DNA of 64,000 bases from contig JAFEKR010000043.1 in NCBI GenBank assembly GCA_019022495.1, positions 124,001-188,000 of the forward strand. Reading direction: 5' to 3'. This DNA comes from Epichloe hybrida (taxonomy: Eukaryota > Ascomycota > Sordariomycetes > Hypocreales > Clavicipitaceae). A model generated the notes under the pieces. It was given only the letters and a program-made list of their open reading frames with translations. It had not been told where the DNA came from and searched no databases. Below are positions 44,628 through 56,017 of this stretch, piece after piece (position 1 is the stretch's first letter; each line of letters opens with the position of its first letter). The position numbers were made by a program, and so were the translations under genes.

Positions 44628-47600
44628 TTACCCACCAACCCCTATATGTTGTGTGCGTCCAATGTTGAGGTCCTCCAATCGATTCGCTGGGCTGCGCAAC
44701 TCGCTCGATATTTCCAAGCGCATCGAGCTAAATGATCCTTGGTTACTTATGCTTTGGGGGGGCCCCGGAGACGACGCCTGGGCATCGGTTTCCCTTGTGC
44801 TCTTCTTGGCTACTTGAGCGACCTCGGGGGCTTCATACTCATCCTCGCCATCAACCAAGTGCTCTGGATCACCGTCGAAATCTGCCGCCGAGCTCACTGG
44901 GTGCTTGGCGCGCTGGAAGCCCTCGCTGGGATCTCCCAACATGACTACAGACTCCCCCCCGGGGAGACGAACTTCAGATGCCCCCAGTGTCTGAGCCACA
45001 TCGAGCAAAAGCACATCCATGGGACAGATGTAGGCAACATGCTTGCGCTGACTCCATGCAAGCACGTGCCCACATAGGTGGCCGTCACGGCGATCGACGA
45101 CCCATGCGCCGCTGTCTCCGGGAACACCCATGGGTAGATTGCTCATTGCCTTGTCATCATTGCCGGAGGGTGTACCGGTAATCTGGTAGGCATGACTTGG
45201 TGAACAACGCCCATAGATCTTGACGCTGGTCAGTGTTGGTAGGATTTGGCCGGTTTGCAAGCCGCTCGTGCGTGCAACGCATTGAACTTCCAAGCCTGGC
45301 AGAGATGATGACGGTGCCACTGTCGTTGGCCGAAGTTTGCCGAGCTCATCACTCAGGTTGGCCTTGGCTTTTTGACCCGACAAGCCAGCCTCCCAACGAG
45401 GAATCGAGTTGTCTTCTGGGAGTCGACTGTCCACAAACTCGAATAATGCCCAGTCGACTTCGTGCGTCAGACCATTGGCGTGCTTGCGACGTATGCCACT
45501 TGATGCATACATCTTGCCCAAACTGAACGTGTCCAAATGGTCTTCGTCTTCCGTCTCGGCACAGGGATAAAAACCTTCCTCAACGTCGTCCAGAGCCGGC
45601 TGTGTGACAATGTAGCCATCACCACAACCGGGCTCGATTGCTGGGATGTCGCCAGGCTCGAACTCATTGTCCTCCTCCTCATCGTCATCATCATCATCAT
45701 CATCATAGTCGCTGCTGATGTCTGTCTCGGAGTATGCCTCTGATTCCGCATCAGACAAGTTATATGCGAATTCCTCATCATCCGCACTGCTCTCCATGAG
45801 TTCGTCATACCATTCATGGTTAGGAACAGCACTACTGCGAAGATTTTCCATCTGTACGGCCTCCCGGTCTGGGTCATCAAGCATATGGTGGACTGTCATA
45901 CCATATGGTTTGTCATCAACCAAGACCAGGCCTCCAAAACTGACAGGGGGGAGATGGCGGTCGCCGATCCAGGCACCGATGCTCGCTCCATTTCCTGGAT
46001 ACGCTTGATACTCGGGGTTCACGGCCTCAATTTCGGCATCATCCTGAACGCCAGGTTTACTTGCACGGGCCCTGGATCGCAAGGTGTATTTAGAGTAACG
46101 ACGAGATCGAAGCACATGGCCACGACACACTTTGAGGGCAAACCCTGTGGTGTCATCAAAGAGCTCGCCCAGTCGCTTCTTGAGGATTGCTCGAACTTTG
46201 CCCACAGAGGTACATACTACCACAACGGTAGGTTTCGTCGCTTGAGGACTCGGTCCGACGGATTCCAGGGAAATTTCAACAGACTCTGGATTCTTCCGAT
46301 AAAAGTGTCGAAGAGCCTGGTTGACTTGCGGCATCAAGATGGTATTCCACTTGTCAACAACGTCCGGTGGAATCGGCACATGAGGATAGAGCCTCATCTT
46401 TAGTTTTCCATGTACATCAGGAGCATTAGGTGGAAGGCGCGCGTTCTGTGTGCCTTGATTTTGGACTGTGTGTGAATCCGTTAGCATGAATTCAACAAAA
46501 AAAGAACAGTTCGGTGTAGATGCCAGCCCAGTACCTTCGGCTGTGGCCTTTTCTGCATCACGACTGAACAACTGCTTCGGAGGAGCACCAGCATGTGTCA
46601 GTTGAGAATTTTTGTCGGCGGGGAAACCTGATGGACTTTTCACATCATTTGTCGATTCTAAATGCTCTTGGATTGTTGGTATTTCATGCAATTCCTGAGC
46701 TAGACGCTGCTCAAGACCACTAACGCCATCCAAGATGCAGCATGTTTCCAGAAATCGGCTGGTTTGCATTTGTACCGCCGACAGCAGACTTTCCCCGCGT
46801 GCTCCTCCCCCACTCATTTCATTGTCCACAGCATGCCAGCAGGCTGAAACAGCCTTCATGTACAGAGTGCCGCACTTTGTCAACAGTTGATCCAGGGCGG
46901 ATTTCGGAATAATGGTCGAGGCTGGATCAGGGAGCATGTTTTCAAGTTTCGTCCACAAACCAATGGAGAGCAGCACCATCGCCAGTGGATACAGCTCTAG
47001 AACGCGCTCATCGGCTGATTGGCTTGGGGAGGATCGTGAGCCACGAGGATCAAGAGGATGGCGCCACGGAGCTGCTTGAGGTGCGGACCCATCCTCGGGA
47101 AACAAGTCGAATGAAGATACAAGTGGGCGCCGAATGTCAACGGGCGCATCGTCGGTGCCAGGTCCGCTCGTGGTCATGTCGCAAAATGAAACATTCTTGT
47201 CGACCAAGTTTCCGTGCGTGAAACCTCTTGCGTGCATATCGAAGACAGTGTTGGCCAAATTGTATGCCAGTCTGAACTTTGCCTCGAGGGGTGGCTCTGC
47301 TTGGCGCGTGAGTAGGTCGTTCAAGGTAGGCAGATTGTAGAGAGGATTCTTGGTCAGTCGCTCAAACGATACGGCGTTGAAGGAGGGGGGAAATCTGTAG
47401 ACGAGACCAATTCGAGAGTTCTCAAGATCCTCAAAGTATCCTAGCAGACGAGGAAGTCCGGTCCAAGTTCCCGGTGCACGTTGAGGATCTTGCTGGAGGC
47501 CCAAAGACAATCTCTCAAATCGAGACATGGGAGGCATGATGCCAGTGCCGGAGTATAAAGAGTCGAAAGGGGCGTATTCAAGCAAAAGAGGCGCCCAAGG

Positions 47601-48293
47601 TTCTTTGCTTGTGGTACCTTGGGTCAGCTCAGAGTATGCCATCTTGCTCATGAAGACAACTTCTCTGGGTGGAATGTCTGCGTTCCCTGGCTGTTTTGGT
47701 CGTAGATGCGTCAATGTCTGCGGGCCGATCTGCTGTGGTGTCTGCATGCGACTTGACTCAAAGGGCCTGAATTCCTCCGTGCCAGAAGACTTGTAAGTCG
47801 TCTTTGACATCCGCCGGGGAAGAGACGCCGACGACCGTGTACGGGACAAGTCGTACAGCGTATCAATCGAGGCCGTCAGGTCTCGAACAAGATCTTCGAA
47901 CCGACCCTTATCCCACCGTACCAGGGGCAGTTTTCGATCCGGAGAGGGCCTGGCCGTCACAGATTGCATGGAGCTTTGCCACAATGGTTCCGCCTCGGCC
48001 AAAATGTCTTTGATGGTCGACATGATGCTACCAACAACCTCACTCAGGCCAGCCCTGGAGAGAGATTCATCAATCTCAACCGATTGATTCGGGTCCGACC
48101 ATTCCAGGCCCCAGCTGACAAGGCGATCTTTCTGAATGCGGAGCTTGCGATGAAGCGCCTTCATTTCCGGATCCTCTGCATTCTGAACAGGCTCCTTGAC
48201 GAAGTCACTCGACTTTTTTGTGTCGTTGTAAAGGCGACTAAGCCGGCGTTGAAAGGGCAGTTGGAAGCCGCCCATAGGTATGAAGGAGGACAT
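44628..48293 (-). CDS. HeLo-like / pseudokinase / trypsin-like serine protease multidomain protein
   Basis: One long frame from the ATG at 48291-48293, 1,221 residues, or 1,198 if the 69-nt in-frame intron at 46466-46534 is spliced. Residues 40-152 resemble the second half of HeLo prion-inhibition domains ([20 protein letters not shown], then [20 protein letters not shown]); the hydrophobic first helix is not evident. Residues 270-410 resemble the fungal pseudokinase often following HeLo: YRFPPSF, then [15 protein letters not shown] in place of HRD, and VSSFDLFPE in place of DFG, so catalysis is unlikely. The C-terminal third is a chymotrypsin-fold protease with His (TVHHML, about 779), Asp (EVDWALFEF, about 924) and Ser (GVPGDSGAW, about 1038; spliced numbering). 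An acidic run separates His from Asp. A cell-death or nonself-recognition role is inferred from the domain set. Confidence 0.8.
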   Translation of the reverse strand: MSSFIPMGGFQLPFQRRLSRLYNDTKKSSDFVKEPVQNAEDPEMKALHRKLRIQKDRLVSWGLEWSDPNQSVEIDESLSRAGLSEVVGSIMSTIKDILAEAEPLWQSSMQSVTARPSPDRKLPLVRWDKGRFEDLVRDLTASIDTLYDLSRTRSSASLPRRMSKTTYKSSGTEEFRPFESSRMQTPQQIGPQTLTHLRPKQPGNADIPPREVVFMSKMAYSELTQGTTSKEPWAPLLLEYAPFDSLYSGTGIMPPMSRFERLSLGLQQDPQRAPGTWTGLPRLLGYFEDLENSRIGLVYRFPPSFNAVSFERLTKNPLYNLPTLNDLLTRQAEPPLEAKFRLAYNLANTVFDMHARGFTHGNLVDKNVSFCDMTTSGPGTDDAPVDIRRPLVSSFDLFPEDGSAPQAAPWRHPLDPRGSRSSPSQSADERVLELYPLAMVLLSIGLWTKLENMLPDPASTIIPKSALDQLLTKCGTLYMKAVSACWHAVDNEMSGGGARGESLLSAVQMQTSRFLETCCILDGVSGLEQRLAQELHEIPTIQEHLESTNDVKSPSGFPADKNSQLTHAGAPPKQLFSRDAEKATAEGTGLASTPNCSFFVEFMLTDSHTVQNQGTQNARLPPNAPDVHGKLKMRLYPHVPIPPDVVDKWNTILMPQVNQALRHFYRKNPESVEISLESVGPSPQATKPTVVVVCTSVGKVRAILKKRLGELFDDTTGFALKVCRGHVLRSRRYSKYTLRSRARASKPGVQDDAEIEAVNPEYQAYPGNGASIGAWIGDRHLPPVSFGGLVLVDDKPYGMTVHHMLDDPDREAVQMENLRSSAVPNHEWYDELMESSADDEEFAYNLSDAESEAYSETDISSDYDDDDDDDDEEEDNEFEPGDIPAIEPGCGDGYIVTQPALDDVEEGFYPCAETEDEDHLDTFSLGKMYASSGIRRKHANGLTHEVDWALFEFVDSRLPEDNSIPRWEAGLSGQKAKANLSDELGKLRPTTVAPSSSLPGLEVQCVARTSGLQTGQILPTLTSVKIYGRCSPSHAYQITGTPSGNDDKAMSNLPMGVPGDSGAWVVDRRDGHLCGHVLAWSQRKHVAYICPMDVLLLDVAQTLGASEVRLPGGESVVMLGDPSEGFQRAKHPVSSAADFDGDPEHLVDGEDEYEAPEVAQVAKKSTRETDAQASSPGPPQSISNQGSFSSMRLEISSELRSPANRLEDLNIGRTQHIGVGG
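46466..46534 (-). other. Probable in-frame intron of the HeLo-like protease gene
   Basis: This 69-nt segment has donor GTACTG, a strong branch-like GCTAAC 12-18 nt before the acceptor, and acceptor CACACAG. It is a multiple of three without stops, so it can be read through. Splicing would remove 23 residues in the linker before the protease domain. Confidence 0.6.
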
Positions 48294-49562
48294 TGCTAAG
48301 AGTTTGAGTTTGTTTCTTATGTTTTTTTTTTTTTTTTTTTTTTGTAGTGTTTCAAGGTTGTGGCGCGGCAATGAACAAAACGCCTTTCACCTCACTGATG
48401 GAGAGAACAGAAGTGAGCGACGATCGCAAGCTCTGTGTTCCAACCCACTCCTCACGATGAGCTCATGGCCGGTACCTATACTGTCGAGGATAGATTCCTA
48501 GCAGCCGACAAGATGAGATTGGGGGCCGAGAGGGGAGGAGGAATGGCAAGAGTCCGGACTCTGCAGAAAGTCTGGTCTGCGAGGAAGGAGCCTTTCTTCC
48601 GCATTTAGGTCGAATCCGCAACGCTCCCTCCCACCTAGAAGCGTTATCCGGTTGCCTTGTGATGGGAGGGGAAGCAAACGGGTCGTCGCATTGCGTACAT
48701 TGGGTAAGTTGCGTCGCATTGTCTGTCTCTTGTCTTTGGCGGGGAAGAGAAGAATGCTGCTGCCTGAAGCTGCGGACGGACGTGGACGGACGTGGATGGG
48801 CGTGGATGGGCATGGACGGACCACCCTGAGATGTTGATTGGCTGCCTGGTGACTCCGTGGTGAGCAGCGATTGGCTGGGTGAAAGCTGTGAGACGGTGTG
48901 GAAAGTGATGACAATAAATTCAGCTATCCAGGCCATCCAATGCTTCTCGAAACATACCATACAGGCTCCCGGAAACAGTCAGTACCTCTCCCACGATTCT
49001 AAATCCGAATCTCTTGTGCAGTGAAACACCGCTCGGCGAGGCCATGACATAAGCGGGCCCCCCCAGTCGATCGATCTATTTCCACACACGCCTGCGCCAG
49101 AAGAGCGAAGGGCTGAGCCTAGTCCAAGCCGCTGGCACAAAATTCAATGGGGACGCTTCGACTGCAATTGCCATGGGCAAAGAAATTCCAAACCGTGAAA
49201 GCTTTTTCAGGTGCATTGCATACATGGCACGCGGTAGCATGATGTACATGTAGATGCATCCGAGATAAATCGTAACTTGTTAACGAATCTATACATTGCA
49301 TGTGTAAGCAGTAGGAGAACCCCTATAATTGCATTTAGATGTTAAAACCCCACATGGGAAAACCAGCATTGTATGTTCGAGTATCAGATACCGGACATCA
49401 GATGAACCACCAGCCTCCTGAAGAGCAGACTGACCCCGTGGTTACCGCTGCCCGTCCGTTCACCAGTTCGATCCATGACAGTATTTCCTGAAGTCATGTC
49501 GTCTTCGCCAACGCCAGAACCCCACACGGCAGGGCAGGAATGAGCCGACCATTGTCCTCCCA

Positions 49563-49751
49563 TCAGAAGATGACATGGAGATCATTGTATTCCACCGCAC
49601 AGGGTTCTGCATCGCCAATCGTTTCCCATGGGCCTGACACGTTGAAATCCACGAGTCGTCGTGTAGGTTCGTTTTCAAAATGCTTGTGTAGGAAACCCAC
49701 ACCATACGTAATTTGCACTCCATGCTTCGGGTTTATCCCTGCTGGAACAGG
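49563..49751 (-). pseudogene. Orphan terminal exon-like fragment, unrecognised
   Basis: After an acceptor-like TTCCAG, a minus-strand frame of about 60 codons reads as plausible protein (GVQITYGVGFLHKHFENE, then LVDFNVSGPWETIGDAEP) and ends at TGA 49563-49565. Two TGA stops in the same frame immediately upstream show it is not the start of a gene. No upstream exons were found to 50144. It may be the 3' remnant of a lost gene. The family was not recognised. Confidence 0.35.
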
Positions 49752-50015
49752 TCATCAAATTTCCAAGGTTGTCTTTTCTCTGTATTTTTTTTTTCAAGAC
49801 ATCGTAGCTCATGGAAAAGGTCAAGTTCACCAGGAGCTCGAGACAGGGCACGACGTAATTTTACAGTCCTTTTCACTAAACGACACTAAGCCTTGGAATC
49901 ACGGCACACCTTTAGCATTAATTATACACACTATTCTTCATTTCCGCCTGTCTCGCATCATTGCATCATAGCAACTAGGACCAGCTCAGGTCCATGTGGG
50001 TTCTGCTCAGGAGGT

Positions 50016-50046
50016 GCTCAGTGAGCAAAAAGATGGCTCACTGAGC
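50016..50046. repeat. Perfect 11-bp hairpin downstream of the subtilase gene
   Basis: Arms GCTCAGTGAGC (50016-50026) and GCTCACTGAGC (50036-50046) are exact reverse complements around a 9-nt A-rich loop. The hairpin sits about 100 bp past the subtilase stop, in its presumed 3' untranslated or flanking sequence. Confidence 0.6.
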
Positions 50047-50144
50047 CAGCCCTGAGCAGTGCCTGTGTAGTGCCTGAGCAAGTGTGTCTAACGGCGGCGA
50101 TGCGAGATCATAGTGTTCCTCGCGTAGCACACATTGAGCGCGGT

Positions 50145-53084
50145 TTACTGGTATTCGATGGTCAGTGCAGGTGATATGCTCACATCCCAGTCCTCCTTCT
50201 TCCTCTCATCGCCAAAGATGCGAAGAGCACGAACGAGGAACTGGTATTTCCCTGGTGGAGCATAGTTGCCGGAGTCGAGACGGCCGTCCCAGGGCCAGGC
50301 GTTCACGCCACGAGAGCTCCACTGAGCAGGAAATCGGTACGGCTGGCCGATAGTCTTGACGCCCCAGAACTCGGTCGTCATGTCCCTGGGCGGGCAGGTA
50401 ATCTTGTCGTTGGGCCGACAGGGGGTCAGAGGGACAATGTCGGCGCGTACCTTGATGGAACCGAGAGCGAGGTTGGCGGAGAGCATGGGCAGGGTATCAT
50501 TTACTTCGGCGTTTCCAGGTCCAGGAATGACAAATGCCGAGCCGGGGGGCACTTTCCCGGCTTTCTCGTCGGTCGACTTGGAGATCCACGTGTCGGAAGG
50601 ACCTAGAACTGTCGAACCGTGCAGGGAGCCGGTGAGGCCCTGGTATGGCAGAGACAGGGAAGCCCCGTCCGTCCCGTTGATGACAATGTAGCCAGACCAC
50701 AAAGCGAGGCGTTTGGCATCTAAGCCCTCGGGTGGGGTAGCAGAAACCGTGACGGTCTCGGCCTCGCCACCACGGAGGGTGATGATGGTCTTGCTGAACT
50801 TGAGCGTGGCGGCAGCGTCAACATGATCATTGGGGAATCCCTGCGCATAGATGGAGTCCTTGGCCAAGGTGTACATGGTGATGGTGGGAACGTGGGTGAT
50901 GTGGTACGTCGCCCTCTTCTTGTCGGTGTTCTTCAACTTGAATTCGAGGCGCTTGGCAAAGTGGTCGGTGTCGTTGAAGGACAAGCTAGATGGTGAGAGA
51001 ACAGTGGTGGCATAGGCAGCGTCGTAGGCCTGGATAATACCAGCACCTTGTTGCGGGACGGGGGCAAGGAAATCGTAGAACTTGGTTCCGTCGTTGAAGA
51101 GTTGAGGGTTGGAGTTGCCAGAGAGCAGGTTCTGGATCAGCTCGGGATCATAGGTGCCGCGGACTTGGTGAATCAAGGCCATGATACCGGCGACTTGGGG
51201 ACAAGCCATGGAAGTGCCGGACAGGGCCGCATAGCTGCCAAGGGCAACGGGGTAGGTGGAGAGGATGTTACCACCAACGGCACCAAACTGAGGCTTCAGG
51301 TCCATTTCCCACGTCGGGCCCCAGCTGGTGGTGTTGCTGAGGGCACCGCCAGTAGCGGTATTTTTGAACGTTTTGAGAGTCGAGTCGGTCTTGCCCGGGC
51401 TGACCATTTTCAAAGTGAGCTTCTTTCCCTCCTTGAGAGCCTTGAGGAAGGTTGCCCCGGTATCCGCATCGATCATGGAGGCAGCATTGAGAGAGCCCGG
51501 TCGAAGAGAAGTGAGGTCCATGGCAACGGCGCCGGCGGCATTGTTGTAGACGATGACGTTCTTGGCACCCTTGGCAATTGCATTGCCGACCTTTTGGTCA
51601 AAGTCGCAACCTCCACGACGGATCAAGACAATGTACTTGCTCAGGTCTGGAGTGTTGGCAGGGAATGGTTGACAGCCATCGTTGGCTCCCGTGGGATCGA
51701 GACTATTGGCCCAGGCGGGGAGGGTTACACCGTCCCAGTTCGCGGGCTTCGAGGCAAGGTAGCCAAAAACTTTGTCTCGGCCGTCATCGATGTCATACTT
51801 GGCATTGGAATAGACGGTGGGTGTCTGCACGTTGTCGAAGGCGGCGATGGCGGCAACACGGTGACCGTCGGCAGCAGCGCTGGCATAGAAGATACCCTGG
51901 TCGCCGTCGTTGCCAGCAGAGAGTACGCAGGGGACGCCCTTTTGAACAATGCGGGAAACTACTTCGGTCCAAGGATCCTCAGGCCAGCCACTCGAGCTAC
52001 CAATGGAGGCTGTGATGATATTGGCGCCGTCCTGGTAAGCCATGTTAAAAGCGGCGATCAAGATCTCGTTTGTGGACTCGCCCGTGCAGCCGAAAACGCG
52101 GTAGATACCCAGGGTGGCATCGGGGGCAGTGCCGGTAAACCCATAGGTGTTATTCTGGGCGGCAATGATACCAGCGACGTGAGTTCCGTGGCCGCTGCAG
52201 TCCTTTGGGTCGCCGTCGGGATGAGGGGTGTTGAGGCCATTGAAGTCATCGCCGACCAAGTCAGTTCCGAAGGAGACGAGACAGCCTTCTCCGAAACAAC
52301 CACCGAGGGCAGGGTGCCCGTGGTCGATCTGAGACAGGAAAGTCAGTCAGCGCGCTCTGCTTCGGCCAACCAAACCAGCAAATCGAACTCGGTCATTCGG
52401 CGGTTTGGCGTTCCTTCTCACGCCTGAGGAAGTTACTTACACCAGTGTCAATGAGGGCAACTCTGACCCTCCTGCCAGTGATGCCCTTGGCTCTTAGCTT
52501 GTCAACCTGGGTCATGACGTGAGGAGAATATGTATCAGTATCAGCATGCGCCCCATCCGGCCCATTCGTTCTGGATGCCAGAGCGGCCTTCTGCATGGTG
52601 CTACTACCATGCTGTGCAATCCACTCAATCTTTGGTTCTGGCCTCTTGTAAAGCGTGACTGGATACACCGACTTGACCTGGGGCAAAGCTCCCAGTATGG
52701 CCGCCTTCTCCTCGGCCTTGTCCACATTGTGCAATTGGACAGAAACGGCTTTGAAGAGATCAAAGTCGAGCCTCATACGAGTTTTGCCATCTTTGCCAAC
52801 CGCTTGCTCCAACGCAGCCGCATCCTAGGGGGAGACATTGTGTGAGATTGCAGTCGTTGACTTGGACCCCGGGGCAGCACTTCTCAGCCCTTGGGAGTTG
52901 GAGAGGCGAGGCGGCAGATTCAAACATGCTGTTATGAGTAGCAGCTTACCTGGCCATCTGCGAGCTCAAATATGTAAGCACCGGGAACGAAAGTCTTGAC
53001 GACCTTTGCATTCGGGTCGGCTGCCAGCGTTGATGCAGCTGCCGCCAGCAGCGACGCAACGAAAGAAGTGCGCATTCGTACCAT
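50145..53084 (-). CDS. Secreted subtilisin-like serine protease (S8A, Vpr-like, with PA insert)
   Basis: Three exons, 52950-53084, 52441-52824 and 50145-52328, with introns of 125 and 112 nt, all phase 0, giving 900 residues. A signal peptide (MVRMRTSFVASLLAAAASTLA) and an I9-like propeptide (to about 130) precede the catalytic domain. The triad is Asp 171 (ALIDTG, at the exon 2 end), His 220 (SGHGTHVAG) and Ser 546 (LSGTSMACPQVAG). Between His and Ser a PA domain is inserted (KYIVLIRRGGCDFDQKVGNA near 385). The C-terminal 330 residues form the Fn3-like region found in Vpr/lactocepin-type subtilases. It is likely an extracellular endoprotease; related enzymes are expanded in insect- and nematode-pathogenic Hypocreales. 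Substrate cannot be read from the sequence. Confidence 0.93.
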
Positions 53085-54749
53085 TGTGCTTTGGAGCGCA
53101 CGCCAGATTCTGCAGACGGGGGAGATGCAGTCGGATTTAAAGGTCCTCGGGATAGATTGAGGAGAAAGGTTTCCAGAGCACTCTTGGCATTGTTCTGGAA
53201 ACCAAAACGCGAGTTGACATGTCTATATATACGTTTTCATGTGCAACGAAGGATACGGGATGGACGGGGAAGAGGCTGTGCCGCCATTGTACAGTCCATA
53301 TATGAAGAACTGATTAGAGGAAGCCCTTCGATTGGCCGCACCACTTCACCAAGTCCATTCGCATGCGTTGTCTCAACAAAAAAATGCACATGGCCTGACC
53401 ATGCCATGCCATCCTCTGGACGAGTGCCAGGAAGAAGGAAGGATGGAGTAAAGATGTGTCGCGGTTGCCAAGTCGAGGGCGACGGCAACGGCAACGGCGA
53501 CGGCAACAGCGACGGCAAAGGCAACCAACGGCAGGCACCAGGGGCCGGTGTCTCTGTCTGGCAGCGCTTCGCTTCCTGCCGGGTCGCTCCGTCTTGGCCT
53601 CGGGCTTCTTTGGGCCTCCTCAGGCTTCTTTGGGCCAAGATGGAATCGACGTCACATTCTGATTTAATCACGCAAAATCCTGCGGAGTACGGAGTACATA
53701 CTACGGAGCAAATCGCAATCTCATCTCGCATCCGAACTCCTCAGGGGACCCTTGACCCTGGCTTTCGGGAAGGTCACTTCTTGTCTATCCGGAGTTTTCA
53801 GATTCCCACTCGGATCTACGGATGATCCACGGGATCACGTAGCTAAATCGAGCATGGGTCACTTTCGGTCCGCTCCGCACCCCAAAGTTGAAAAAGTTGC
53901 CTCGGCAGAGCACGCGTCTATGCAAAGAAGATGTTTGCATTCGCGGCCATGGACCATATCATATTGAGGAAAAGTAAACGATGGATTCTATAAAGAGAAC
54001 GAGGCTTCTGGCATGGATTGGTCCATCTTGACGGTGACGCGAAAATTGAAAGGCAAAATGCTGGTTTCTGCGGGAGGCTGCAAGAGAACCCCTTGGAGGC
54101 AACCCTTGGAGGCAACCCTTGCACCAAGATGAGGTCCGCCGGCACCCTTTCCGGTTTTGGCTAGAAATTTCAAATTTGACACCTTTGATGGGAAAACCTT
54201 TACGCCAAACCTTCCCGTCTCAGCTCACAGGAACCCCCAGGAACCAACCCTCAGGAACCCCCTCCCCTGGCTTAACTTGCAGGTGTAAGCAACCAAATCC
54301 TCCCGACGCCAACAACCCTCACTTTGCCTATATAAAACTTGGCGTCGGTCGCTGAACGGAGTAGTGCGTACCGAGCACTACCCCCCCCTTGACTCTATCT
54401 CAGAACCCTTGTGCATGGTGGTGATGAGCCATGTTCGAGGCTGAGCCGCAGCAAACACAAAACATCACCACGAGGAGAAACCGTTCCTCTCTATTGGACG
54501 GAGCTAGCCGTCCTTGCAATGTCTCGAGAGCTCGGCAGATGTCGCGCACGTGGCTCTGGTGTCCTCGGTGTACAACCTCCATCACATCTCAAACTAGCGG
54601 CCTCGACACCAGAGAGGGTGTTTCTACAGGTACAGGGTAGGTGTCCCCGGCCCCGCTAAACCCATCATCACCCCATCACCATAATCCATCCCCCCCATTT
54701 GAAAATAATCGCAAAACAACCATCACCAACCACCCAACCCATCGCCCAA
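53085..54749. other. Divergent intergenic region between subtilase and BolA genes
   Basis: No gene is supported over 1.66 kb. It contains a GGCAACGGCGAC-type repeat (53478-53526), a duplicated GGCTTCTTTGGGCC (53603-53634), overlapping TACGGAGTA copies (53688-53696), repeats of GGAGGCAACCCTT (54090-54120) and of CAGGAACC (54226-54262), and a TATA-like TATATAAAA at 54329-54337. Confidence 0.45.
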
Positions 54750-55133
54750 ATGATCTGCCGTTCCCCCCGCGCAGCAACGCGCCTCGTCCGCACCGCCGGC
54801 ATCCCCCGCCCTCCTCCCCAACCACACCGAACAGCAGCATCCCACCGCTCCCTCTTCTCCTCGCAAGTGCCCCGGCCCTCCCGGCCCTCGGAGCCCTCCA
54901 TGTCGACGGCCGAGCAATCCATCGCCGACCTCCTCCGCCAAAAGCTCCGCCCGACCGAGCTCCTGGTCCGCGACGTGTCCGGCGGCTGCGGCAGCATGTA
55001 CGCCATTGACATCGCGAGCCCGGCCTTCAAGGGGGCTACCATGCTGAAGCAGCAGAGGATGGTGAATGCCGCGCTGGGGGACGTCATCAAGGGCTGGCAT
55101 GGCGTGCAGCTGAATACGAGGGTGTCCGAGTAG
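54750..55133 (+). CDS. BolA-like protein, mitochondrial (Bol3/BOLA3-type)
   Basis: A 127-residue single-exon protein. The ATG at 54750-54752 opens an Arg-rich, acid-free leader (MICRSPRAATRLVRTAGIPR) typical of a mitochondrial presequence. The BolA domain is C-terminal: AEQSIADLLRQKLRPTELLV, SGGCGSMYAIDIASPAFKG, and the KQQRMVNAALGD helix ending IKGWHGVQLNTR. The Cys in GGCGSMY matches the BOLA3 type. With monothiol glutaredoxin or Nfu1 this family helps pass [4Fe-4S] clusters to mitochondrial enzymes such as lipoate synthase. Neighbouring genes give no further hint. Confidence 0.9.
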   Translation: MICRSPRAATRLVRTAGIPRPPPQPHRTAASHRSLFSSQVPRPSRPSEPSMSTAEQSIADLLRQKLRPTELLVRDVSGGCGSMYAIDIASPAFKGATMLKQQRMVNAALGDVIKGWHGVQLNTRVSE

Positions 55134-55683
55134 GCTGGGCATCGGACATCGGAAGGGGGACAAGAGGACAAGGGGTAAGGGGAAGTGGGAAGTGGGAAGA
55201 GGTCGCCGTGATACGACATGACATGGAAAGCACATGGCCGAGAGAGAGCCATTCGTCCACCACAAGCTTGTGCAATAGACGGGCTCCTGTACGATATAAA
55301 GCAGTGAGTGCGCTTCACGGGGCAACCATCACCGACAGCCACCACGACACTTGTACAATTAGACCTTCTCACGACGAACCAAATGGAAATAAAAGACAAG
55401 GCGGCGTCCGAGTGGAAAAGATTTGTACAATATTCATAGCTGTACAGCATAATTCTAATTCATGTAGTGGCAATGCTGCCCAACGCCAAATGATTCTACA
55501 GTGCCCTTATTGTGTGTACATGTACTTTGACCAAACAACCATTGCGCATCGCATGCGTGAGAATCCGGGATAGAATGCTCCTCCAAACATTATACCCCTT
55601 TGTCCTATCTTGAGGTTCCATTCTTCTTCTTCTTCTTCTTCTTCTTCCTCCTCCTCCTTCGTGGCTTGAGTTGATCGGCCGGC
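55134..55683. other. Spacer between convergent BolA and ACC1 genes
   Basis: This 550-bp stretch has a TTC/TCC repeat at 55620-55660 next to the ACC1 stop and TACATGTA at 55517-55524. No gene is seen. Confidence 0.5.
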
Positions 55684-55982
55684 TTATTCCTTCAGGTACT
55701 TGAGAATCGCATCCCGCTCCTCAACGGGCATGACTCTCAGTACATCTCGGACGCCCTTCCAGCCAGCAGCCTTTTGGCCACGGACGACTTCAGCCACCTC
55801 CAGAGCAACATTCTCAGCCTTGAGGGCGTCAACCTTTTCTCCAATGGCTTTCCTATCCGTCTCGTACCATTCAGCAACTTCTCTGTCCTTGGTGTCAAAT
55901 CCGCCAAGACCAGACCAGCTCTGGAGCAGCTGCAAGTTGCGGGCGCGCACATCGGTAGCCTTGGCTGAGTTGGAGTCACCAG

Positions 55983-56017
<35 letters not shown>

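Larger units (their letters stand above)
48294..50144. other. Intergenic region between the HeLo-like protease and subtilase genes
   Basis: This 1.85-kb stretch holds a T run at 48321-48343, a GTGGACGGAC-type repeat at 48775-48825, TACATGTA at 49245-49252, an orphan exon-like frame at 49563-49751 and a perfect hairpin at 50016-50046. No complete gene is seen. Confidence 0.5.

Noticed and set aside
51048..52427. 459-codon plus-strand frame
   Set aside because: It lies antisense to the catalytic part of the subtilase, whose minus-strand frame carries the triad and fits splice sites; this is a mirror frame caused by GC3 bias.
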